A stretch of DNA of 64,000 nucleotides, taken from positions 124,001-188,000 of the forward strand of contig JAVXUO010002826.1 of assembly GCA_033065855.1 (NCBI GenBank), in the 5' to 3' direction. Both the position numbers and the translations under genes were made by a program. This DNA comes from Escallonia rubra (Eukaryota > Streptophyta > Magnoliopsida > Escalloniales > Escalloniaceae). Shown piece by piece: positions 55,849 through 64,000 of this stretch. Numbering within the stretch: the stretch's first letter is position 1; each line of letters begins with the position of its first letter. A model generated the notes under the pieces. That model searched no databases. It saw nothing but the letters and a program-made list of their open reading frames with translations, and was not told where the DNA came from.

Positions 55849-57036
55849 GGGTTAATTACACTTATGTCCCTGAGGTTTGGGTGAAATTACAGTCAAGGAC
55901 ACTAAGTTTCAAAAGGTAACAGACCGTAACCACAAACGTTAAAAAGGTAATACTGATGTCCATCCGTTAGGTATCCGTCCAAAAAATGTATTTTTTGTGA
56001 TGTCATCAATGCGTATTTTCAAAATATGACAATTCTACCCCTAGAGATTACTGTTACCTCTCTTCTCTCCTTTTCTCTTTAACGAGCTTGCTCTCTCTTC
56101 CTCTTATCTCTTTCTTCCATCAGATATAGGTTCTCTCTTCTTCTCCGGCAACCACGAAGTTCTCTCTTCTTCTCCGGCAATCACGCTGTCGCCCCCACAG
56201 TTTCACCACCAAGCTGCTATCCCCACCGTCCCACCACCACATCGCTGCCCCCACGGCCTACCGTTCCACCACCACGCCGGTGCCTCCAGCGACCACCACC
56301 ACGCCCGCTGCTCCCACACCCCCGCTGCCGTCCCCTACCCCGTCGCCTTCCCCTTCCTTCTACCCCACCCCGTCGTCCCCGCCCTCTCTTCCCTTGCCCC
56401 GCCACCTTCCTCTTCCCTCCACCTCACCCCGTCGTCCCCTGCCCTTCCTTCCCCTACCCTGCCTCCTTCCCTTTCCCCCCACCCCGTCGTCCCCCACCCT
56501 TCTTTTCCTTACCCTGCCCCACTGCTTTCGCCCTTCCCCTATTCCCCCGCTGCCTTCCCCCACCCCACCTCGCTCCGTCCCCCTCCCTTCCCCCACCCCT
56601 ACCCCGCGCCGTCCCCCTCCCTTCCTCTGCTCGAATGCTTTTCAATTTCTTGAAAAGTTAGATAATATTGAAATTGAAAAATAATTGAAACCCTAACTTG
56701 AAAATTATGGAGATAAATGAATAGCTTGAAACCCTAATTTTCAAATTAGGGTTTCAATTCTTATTAAAATTGAAATCCTAATTTGAAAATTAAGGAGATA
56801 AAGGAATGACTTAAACCCTAATTTAAAAATTAGGGTTTCAATTCTTTTTGAAACCCTAATTTGAATGGCATGGTAAATAATTTACCTTTCAAATCATGGG
56901 CAATATGGTCATTTTGACCATTCCGTTATGTATTTGGGTAGTCCGTTAGGTCAAAAGACATAAGTGCCTATTTTCCAAACTTATGGACACGCGTGTAATT
57001 TCACCCAAACCTCAGGGACATAAGTGTAATTAACCC
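55849..57036. mobile_element. Non-autonomous MULE, copy B (upstream of RPS7)
   Basis: 1188 bp. The left TIR is GGGTTAATTACACTTATGTC, and the right TIR ends in its complement, ...CATAAGTGTAATTAACCC. The 9-bp TSD TATTAGAAA is perfect (55840-55848 and 57037-57045). About 190 bp of the left terminal region is closely similar to copy A. The interior differs: a C-rich core (56200-56630) and AAACCCTAATTT palindromes (56690-56865) are present, but no MOS4-like fragment was seen. Its right end is about 170 bp upstream of the RPS7 telo-box. Confidence 0.9.
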
Positions 57037-57045
57037 TATTAGAAA

Positions 57046-57337
57046 AATGACTCTCTCAGCCCTGGGGCAGAAAGATAATAATTGTACTTAAAGGGGTCAT
57101 TTTACTCAACAACACCACTTGGAGGGGGTAATATGTGATTAAGTTAGAAAGGGAAAACGAAAAGAATCCTCACAACCGTCCGATATCTGAATCCAACGGT
57201 TCAAATGAAACCCTAAACCAGAACCCTTCCCTGGTGTTACATTTATAAGCTCTCAAAGAGGCCACTCTACGCCCCCTCCTTCATCTTCTTCAGGTCGGCG
57301 AGCCGGAAGAGCTTCTTCAGTCTTTCATTTGCCAAAG
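57046..57337 (+). promoter_or_regulatory. RPS7 promoter and first (5'UTR) exon
   Basis: A telo-box AAACCCTAA at 57208-57216, common in promoters of plant ribosomal protein genes, precedes a TATA-like TTTATAAGC at about 57242. The leader is pyrimidine-rich (CCCCCTCCTTCATCTTCTTC). The leader exon probably ends at GCCAAAG (57337), before GTATTTCAG. The whole non-transposon promoter available here is about 200 bp. Confidence 0.7.
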
Positions 57338-58492
57338 GTATTTCAGTCTAAACAACGTAATTTCCTTCAAACAATATTCTTGCGTATGCTTGTTACTACG
57401 AAGCGTGTATCTCGTACTATGATGATTTAAGTATGAAATCGAAGATGGGTTACCTGGTATGGTGGAGTGTGTTGTGTTTTTAGGTCCCGTAATGGAGGTA
57501 CATGAAGCCTACTCCATTGTCGTTTCTAGCCCTGGCTTTATACCCAGTTCGTTCCATTGGATTTTCCCCCTTCTACTGTTTGCGAATTTCTAGGATTGAT
57601 CTAGCTCGAGTAGCCGTTGAATTGGACTCGAATAGAAATCGTAGATTAAACAAGTATAAGTTGGCATGTGAAGCTAGGGTAATTAGTTATTACAATGAGT
57701 CAAGGCAACATTTACACGGAATTGAAGGAGTATAATGGAGTTATGCATGATGTGCTGTACATTATCCCAAAAAAGGTTGCTCTTACTGGTCAGTTGTCTA
57801 CTATTAAACTTGGCTCCGTTTAAGGATGAAATCAACACTTTGGAGCTAACGTTTTTTCATGTATACATTTTGCTCCCAAAGACATTATATGGGTACAAGC
57901 ATTCTTCCTTAGAAGCTTGATAAAGCAAACTCTTATTTGACCATATCACATTTAATTGTTTAGAAAATTTTAGTGCAAATGCTACTCTATGGAGCCATGG
58001 AATTTGGGATTTCGTCCTCACATATAATGCTTGTAGGGGTGACAGGGCTCCGAATCATGAACTGTATCATTCTTACTAGTTTCTTAGGAGTTTTCTTCGT
58101 TGTAACACATAGGTCATGAAAAGTACCAAATGCAGGGGGTCCTTTTCTTCGGAATTGTCCATTGAGCTTGTGTGTTATTTTGGAAAATTTACGCTCTAAA
58201 GTTTCAATCTAAGAGATTGAGAAGTTCTTGATCAGAACTGTGGTGTTGGGGGTTTTAGGCTTTGGTACATGACTGCGTTTTCTTATCCTATTTAGCTAAA
58301 TGCTCAGTCGCATTTAGCTCTCTCCAAATCTGATTATTTCAATGATATTCATGTAGTCTAAAGATGAGGATATTGCTTAAATTAAAAGTAGTAATACTTG
58401 GTATATCATTCTACATGTTATACTTGTCATATATTGATGTATGATTTTATGAAAATTGTTAGCTCTGAATCATTAAACTGCTTACAAATCAG
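57338..58492 (+). other. 5'UTR intron of RPS7
   Basis: A roughly 1.15-kb leader intron with donor GTATTTCAG. The acceptor is either CTTACAAATCAG (58492) or TTTGAAG (58502), just before the ATG. It is T-rich, as plant introns are. Frames inside it, such as 57502-57735, are spurious. Confidence 0.65.
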
Positions 58493-58502
58493 ATCTTTGA
58501 AG

Positions 58503-60224
58503 ATGTTTACCTCAAGGAAGAAGATCCACAAGGACAAGGATGTGGAACCCACTGAATTTGAGGAGTCTGTTGCTCAGGTAGTTCTCTGTTTTGATACCTT
58601 GAAGCTTCCAGTCATTGCCTTGCTTATTAGCTCTAAACGAGGTTTTCATTCTCCATTGTTGCAGGCTTTGTTCGATCTGGAAAATGCAAACCAGGAGCTT
58701 AAAAGTGATTTGAAAGACCTTTACATCAACTCAGCTGTGTAAGCATTTAGTTCACTGTCTGTTATACCTGTAATCTCTATTTTGGAATTTTCATTTAATT
58801 GAGCCTATTGATCTCTTGTCATATCCTGCAGTCAGATTGATGTATCTGGAAATCGCAAGGCTGTTGTGATCCATGTGCCTTACAGATTGAGGAAAGCTTT
58901 CCGCAAGATTCACCTCAGACTTGTAAGGGAACTTGAGAAGAAGTTCAGTGGAAAGGTAATGCTGAGATCCCTATCCATCTTAGCTTTCTACAGAGTGCTG
59001 AGATAATTTAAGCTCAAGTTATGATTCTGTAGACCAATGCAAATCTTGGCCAGCTAATCTTAATCACTTCATGCTCATACTTCACACTTAACTGCTACTG
59101 TCTTTATATGAGGATCTCTTTTATTTAATGTGAATTAATCATGTAAAGGAAATGTATAGGCCTGCCTGCCATTCCCATAGCATTCCATTTTACTGTTCAG
59201 GCAGTAGTTTGGGTTGGATTTTCCTTTTTTAGGCTGTAGTTTCTAGTTGCATTTTCCCTCCATGTTTGATTTTCAACTGTAGGAACCATTGGGACTTGTA
59301 ATCGCTGTTTAATAGGTTAAGGTTATGTCCTTTTTTTAATGGTTTGGCGGCATGCTGTCAGACTCTGAACCACTTGAGCCGGTTTATCAGAGATGTTTCG
59401 GTTGTTTAGTTGTACCTCTAGTATGGTGAAGATCAATTAAGAAAATGAGCTTGTCTTGTGCCAACTAATCTACATTTATAGCTGCTGAACTACGCCTCTT
59501 GTTTTCTATCTATTAACATCTAAAACTAATGTTTCTGTTCACTTTTATGTCTTTGGACATAAGATGCATGCCTGTAATAATCGTTAGTATTTCATGCAAG
59601 TCTGAATTCCAGGTGTAAAGTATGTTCTCTATGTTTGGGTATCAAATATTCTTTGTGTTTTCATTAACTTACAGGGGCATCAATCCCGTCTTAATGATTT
59701 GTTTCTACTTGTTCTGAACGATTGTGGTCTCTGATTTAATCATTTCTTATTATGCATTACGCTGTATAAATAATCATTTGCTCAGGTTTTACACTGTTCT
59801 ATACTTGATTACTTATGAGCGATATTGGCAGGATGTGGTTCTCATTGCCACCCGAAGGATAGTGAGGCCACCAAAGAAAGGTTCTGCCGCCCAGAGGCCT
59901 CGCTCCCGCACTCTTACCGCAGTGCATGATGCCATGCTCGAGGATGTTGTATATCCTGCTGAGATTGTAGGGAAACGCATCAGATACAGGATTGATGGGT
60001 CAAAGATAATCAAGGTGACTTGCCTTTGAAGCCTTGAAGATTGGTTTTCTAGAAAGTTTTTGGTAGTGTTCTGTTTTTCTCTTACTGTTTTCTGGTTGTG
60101 GCAGATCTTTTTGGAACCCAAGGCTCGCAATGACACCGAGTACAAGCTGGAGACCTTCGCTGGAGTTTACAGGAAGCTTTCTGGGAAAGATGTTGTCTTT
60201 GAATATCCCAATGCAGAGGCTTAA
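58503..60224 (+). CDS. RPS7: 40S ribosomal protein S7 (eS7)
   Basis: A cytosolic small-subunit ribosomal protein of 191 residues, matching the usual plant length. Coding exons are 58503-58577, 58665-58738, 58832-58955, 59832-60014 and 60105-60224. All junctions are GT-AG and the phases join without a stop. The protein begins [20 protein letters not shown] and ends [16 protein letters not shown]. Conserved eS7 blocks are [50 protein letters not shown] and [20 protein letters not shown]. eS7 lies on the 40S body and is needed for 18S rRNA maturation. The first coding intron is only 87 bases and open in frame. Confidence 0.95.
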
Positions 60225-61530
60225 ATCTTTAACTTAGTTTTTCCTTTTTTGTCAAGGAATACTACATTGTTGCTTTCAGTATGGGCTGTCTTAAATTTTG
60301 ACCACAAGACTTGCATTTTCAGAAATTGTAGAACTCGGTATGTCTCCAGGATTTAAGTTTGTTTCTTCCTTTCCTCCCCTTTTTCTTGCTTGTTTTCTGT
60401 TATGCAACTGTCCGAGGCTTGAGGAGGGGAGGAGTTGGGCTAAGGGAGGCAAAGAGTTGTCATATACTATATTCATCCGGCATTAATAGGTGGGACTGTT
60501 GATCTAGGATGATACTATTTTCTTAGGGGTGTCATGAGATGTTGGACATCATTTTTATTTTTATTTTGGGCTAATGCATACGTATTATAAAGTATCATCC
60601 CCATGTACAATTTTAGTACTCGATATTTGAAAATGTTAAACCTAAACATTTGTTTTGTTTCTGAACGAAATCAGTTCAATGCGTAATTGGAGCGCGCAAA
60701 GGTAGGACTCAATGTGAAATTATATCTGATCACTTCTTATTTAGAAGGTAAGAGACTTGATGTCAAAATATATCTTTAATCAACACCTCTCACTGTCACA
60801 CACCTACACCCACTTTCTTCTCCACAGTGACCTCCGTAGCCACCAAATCTTCTCTAACGCTGACTTCTCCATGTCCTTGTTAACCCACCATCAAACTCTT
60901 CACGCTCTGAGGAAATTAGGTCAACCCATCACACAAACCGAAACAAATTGCAAAAAAAGCACCAAAAAACATCCGGAATTCAACAACCACAATCTCCATT
61001 GAAGCCAATAGGTGGGTGGGCAATATGGAATCCCGGCGGTTAATGTGATAGCCTATACTTTCGGGAGATTGAGGCCGGTCTCCAAGAGTCACATTGTCAG
61101 GCTGGTTTTCAAGAGTTGCGTCACATGCCAGTTTCCAATAGGTGCGATATATTGCTCTGGGGGAGTGGTAGAAACCAGGCACTACAGTAAAAGAAAGGGC
61201 CAAAAGTTTTCCTGCTCTGACGCGCAGGTTGGAACGAATGGCTAGGGCTCCACCAAGGGGAGAGGGAGTTGCCGCCACTCCATACGCAGCATTACTAGAT
61301 ATAGGGGCACTGTAATTCATCAAGGGCTTGGCTGAGGGGGTGTGCCAGTTGGATCTGTGATGGTGATGGTGCTAAGTATGGTGAGGGGGGTGGTGCTGGG
61401 TCAGATCTGTGATGGAGGTGGTGCTGGGTTAGATTTGTGATGGTAGTGTTGTTGGAATGGTGATGGTGGTGGTTGTAGGTGTGGGTGGGGTGATCTTAAG
61501 TGTCAAATGGTGAAGGTGGTGGTGGTGGTG
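60225..61530. other. RPS7 3' flank and unassigned sequence
   Basis: The RPS7 3'UTR lies at the left. At 60916-61323 both strands are open for 77-135 codons; the minus frame ends in a hydrophobic stretch, but I recognise no family and do not call a gene. 61330-61530 is rich in GATGGTGGTGGTG-type repeats. Confidence 0.4.
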
Positions 61531-61728
61531 CTACTGGACTATAGCTGTTTGGGAGTTGTAGTGGGTGTTTTCAGCATGGTGGTGGGATTTGCCCGATGAG
61601 GTGGTGAGGTGTCGACATTGGGCAACGCAGTCGTGAAAGAGCTTGCAGGACTCGGCCTTTCCGAAGACGGTGGAAGCTACGTTTTTGGCCTCGTAGCCAG
61701 AGTAGGTGATGGTGAATTTGATCACCAT
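61531..61728 (-). CDS. Small plant ORF, uncharacterised (65 residues)
   Basis: From the second in-frame ATG the protein reads MVIKFTITYSGYEAKNVAST and continues FGKAESCKLFHDCVAQCRHL, then a His/Ser-rich tail. The block MVIKFT.SYSGY..N.AS plus a short F/VHEC-type motif reminds me of a small plant-specific family of unknown function. That is memory only. It is short and lies among simple repeats, so it may be a gene fragment. Confidence 0.35.
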   Translation of the reverse strand: MVIKFTITYSGYEAKNVASTVFGKAESCKLFHDCVAQCRHLTTSSGKSHHHAENTHYNSQTAIVQ

Positions 61729-61759
61729 ACTAGCTAATTGGACTAGACTAATCAAGATC

Positions 61760-62454
61760 TAATGATCTTTGACGTGGCGGTGGCGGTGGGAGAGGGCGTG
61801 ATGGTGTTGGTGACTTTGTGTTGTATTATGTGGTATGCGCGCGTGTGTGCGTGATTTGACAGATTTTCATTCCATGTCATCGTATTAGGATGATATGGAC
61901 CAATAAACTAGGAGAAGATGAGACGTGTGGATCCGTTTTATGGATACCTTTTTATAATGTCAGTCATACCCCTTAAATTTTTAATGGCTTCTAACTTCCA
62001 TTAGCCTTTAGACTCATTTGATTCGAATTAAAAGTTTGGGTACTGATTTAGTACATTTATAATGTTGGGTATTTAAAGCTGTAGAAGGGTGATATTTTAT
62101 GGCATGAATTTGACATTAGCCTTTTTGTTCTTAATTTTGTTGTGTTTGGCATTTGAGCTTTATGCGAGTTATTGAAGTGGTTATAAGTGACATTTAAAGA
62201 CTCTTAGTGATAAAAGTTGAGCTGTAATATCAATTTTTTCTTGTAGCTATGGTGAAGTGAAAAATACTGAGAGTCATGGGGACCCTTTTTAGAAGTTGCA
62301 TTCATGCTATAGTCCCATCTTAGTCCCGTGGTGTGTAGTTCTTGCAATATTTGTTGTCTCAAGGTTCCGTTGGAACCAATGTAGAGCTTGCCCTTGAGTC
62401 AAGTGGGAAAAAAATAAGAGAGCTTTTACAGTGTCTCAAAGCGCCATTAGAATT
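61760..62454. other. Gene-free stretch
   Basis: G-rich and GCGCGTGTGTGCG simple sequence near 61780-61860, then AT-rich DNA. No gene or bounded element was found. Confidence 0.4.
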
Positions 62455-62735
62455 TAGAACCAACGCCCACTGTCAAACCTGTCAATATTTGACATTACAG
62501 TGATATCCAAAAGTTCGAAGTGACAAAGATCATCAGAGACTTGATTACCTCAGGTATCATACCACTAGGTTCTCCTTTTCTTTTCCTTTTCCTTTTCCTT
62601 TTCCATCCACTATGTTGCTTGTTAAGAAAGCAGACTCCATCTGGAGATTTTGTGTTGATTATATGGAGCTTAAGAAGCTTGCTACCAAGGACAGAAGCCC
62701 CTTTTCCTATCATAAATGATCTCCTAGATGCACTA
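62455..62735 (+). pseudogene. Ty3/gypsy RT fragment (chromovirus-like)
   Basis: The reading QKFEVTKIIRDLITSGII, then after a frameshift MLLVKKADSIWRFCVDYMEL, then PFPIINDLLDAL, matches the N-terminal part of gypsy RT (consensus ...VKKKDGSWRFCVDYRALN...FPIPVIDELLDEL). A CTTTTC repeat (62575-62603) has disrupted the segment between them. It ends abruptly at the LTR that starts at 62736. Confidence 0.75.
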
Positions 62736-63122
62736 TGATATAACTAAAAATATCCCTCCAATCAACGAACGACACGTGGCAGGTGTGGTGCGTGGCCCAT
62801 GCCGGCTCACTACTGATATGGCACTTACCATATCAGTCACCTGACAGAATCCTAAAGAAACTCTGACTCTATCAGCAAAGATCAATATGGGATCCTCCAG
62901 GATCTTAGTGAGATTCTGATTAGAGTTGATTGAAGCCCAATTCTAATTGGATTCCTCTTGCTACCACTATATAAAGGGGGTCAAGCCCCCTAGGTAAGCC
63001 TAAGTTGACACATATACACATTGTGCAATATTGCTATTCAGAGTTCTACCTTGTTAGCCTTCTCTGACTTAAGCATCAGAGCGTTCCCCCGCCGGAACCC
63101 CACCCGGCGGTCACTCCGTGTT
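62736..63122 (+). mobile_element. LTR, probably Ty3/gypsy Tat type
   Basis: It begins TGATATAACTAAAAATATCC directly after the truncated RT. It contains a TATA box (CACTATATAAAGGGGG at about 62967) and then GACTTAAGCATCAGAGCG and CCGCCGGAACCCCACCCGG, an R-U5 pattern I associate with plant Tat/Athila LTRs. It ends at an abrupt junction with RT sequence of opposite polarity. No TSD was found, so it may be a truncated or rearranged LTR. Confidence 0.6.
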
Positions 63123-63893
63123 CTCTTTCGAAGGATGTCGAAAGTCTCTTTCAAGTCTTTGACATGGAATTCTGGCTTTATGCTTTTGACGAGCATGTCG
63201 TCGACATAAACTTTCATGTTCTTTCTGATCAAGTCCCGAAAGATCATGTTCACCAGACGCTGGTAGGTTGCCCCGGCGTTCCTGAGTCCAAAGGGCATCA
63301 CTTTATAGCAGTATAATCCTCTTTCTGTGACGAACGAAGTTTTGGAGACATCGTCCTTGTGCATCATAATCTGGTTATAACCAGGGTATGCATCCATGAA
63401 ACTAAGCAGTTCATGGCCCGAAGTAGCGTCGATAAGAAGATCTATCCTTGGGAGCGGGTAGCTATCCTTCGGGCATGCTTTGTTGAGATCTGTGTAATCG
63501 ATACATATTCGCCATCTGTCGCCTGTCTTAGGAACCATGACTATGTTTGCGATCCAATCTGGGTAGTGGATTTCTTCAATGAAGTTGGCAGTTAGGAGTT
63601 TATCTACCTCTTCTTCAATCTTCTCATGTCTTTCTGGCGCAAAAGTCCTCTTTTTCTGCTTGACGGGTTTTTTTGGATGGATCAACATTCAGCCTATGGG
63701 TAATGACTTCAGGATCAATTCCAGGCATGTCTGCAGCTGTCCATGCAAATATATCCACATAGGTTCTCAATAGGTTCACCAATTCGAGTTTGGTGTTTTC
63801 CTTAAGATTTGAACCTATCCGAACTGTTTTGTTTTCTTCTCCGGGATATAGTTCGATGCTAATAAGATCTTCGACTGGTTCTCCCCTTTGCAT
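63123..63893 (-). pseudogene. Ty3/gypsy RT remnant (Tat lineage), frameshifted
   Basis: On minus: a linker (MQRGEPVEDLISIELYPGEE, then NLLRTYVDIFAWTAADMPGI and HRLNVDP) followed by RT with IVMVPKTGDRWRICIDYTDL, NKACPKDSYPLPRIDLLID, KVMPFGLRNAGATYQR and the intact active site YVDD. The NKACPKDSYPLPRID wording is typical of the Tat lineage. A frameshift lies in the T run at 63668-63674. The RT ends after DLKETFDILRK, where the plus-strand LTR begins, so it has lost the thumb, RNase H and integrase. Upstream polyprotein, if present, lies beyond the window. Confidence 0.8.
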
Positions 63894-64000
63894 CTTTGCA
63901 TCTTTGTATCTGTACCCAGAAAAAGGACGCCTGAGTTTCGTTCCCGAGAACGAGACTCCTGGAAGATGGTCCTTAGATATAACTCCCCAGAACGATCTCC

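Noticed and set aside
56280-56684. 134-codon Pro/Ser-rich frame and overlapping Gly/Arg-rich minus frames
   Set aside because: Low-complexity C-rich core of MULE copy B, open in several frames at once.
57502-57920. Two frames of 61-77 codons upstream of RPS7
   Set aside because: They fall within the 5'UTR intron and have no recognisable domain.
60916-61323. 135-codon minus frame
   Set aside because: Not recognisable, with the opposite strand also open. No promoter or splice evidence, so not called as a gene.
1-64000. CRISPR array, rRNA operon or bacterial operon
   Set aside because: Nothing of the kind is present. The tandem repeats found are transposon- or satellite-derived in a plant nuclear sequence.

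Overview
The window is plant nuclear DNA, most likely from an angiosperm with a repeat-rich genome. The evidence is a spliced cytosolic ribosomal protein gene with plant-type promoter signals, a plant cytosolic sulfotransferase, and a full set of plant transposons (Ty1/copia, Ty3/gypsy, TRIM, LINE, CACTA, hAT, MULE, Stowaway and Harbinger-like). All identifications come from reading the sequence and from memory of the families. No database search was run, so no species is named.

Only two genes look intact. The first is a single-exon sulfotransferase (3212-4216, +). The second is a five-coding-exon gene for the small-subunit ribosomal protein eS7/RPS7 (58503-60224, +, with a 5'UTR intron). A frameshifted last exon of an unidentified membrane protein (41084-41437), a 65-residue ORF (61531-61728, -) and a captured fragment of a MOS4/SPF27-type splicing-factor gene (about 2516-2690) are the other genic traces.

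Layout: 1-1440 holds a minisatellite-like repeat and an LTR-like promoter. 1834-3043 is a MULE just upstream of the sulfotransferase. 4251-4467 is a MITE in the sulfotransferase 3' flank. 4.5-7.7 kb is AT-rich with small duplications. 7.7-26.4 kb is CACTA-derived DNA broken by a 15.5-kb LTR-internal-LTR-internal-LTR array (8628-24146, coding on -, no gag-pol) and by a hAT element (24529-25980). 26.4-31.2 kb has low-complexity DNA, a Stowaway MITE and a TRIM. 31.2-35.5 kb is a decayed copia element on -. 35.8-36.7 kb is a LINE fragment split by a MITE. 39.2-40.7 kb is a copia-like solo LTR containing a second hAT. 43.0-55.6 kb is a decayed copia element on + followed by a second gag copy, interrupted by a 5.2-kb solo LTR (44382-49572) and a Harbinger-like MITE. 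55849-57036 is a second copy of the MULE, just upstream of RPS7. The right end holds gypsy RT fragments in both orientations around an LTR.

The main results are target-site duplications read directly from the sequence. Two sister MULEs have perfect 9-bp TSDs, and each lies 100-210 bp upstream of the core promoter of one of the two intact genes. Five copies of one 212-244-bp MITE family all keep perfect 9-bp TSDs. Two hAT elements have 8-bp TSDs. The three-LTR array and two solo LTRs have 5-bp TSDs. Together these give an order of nested insertions.
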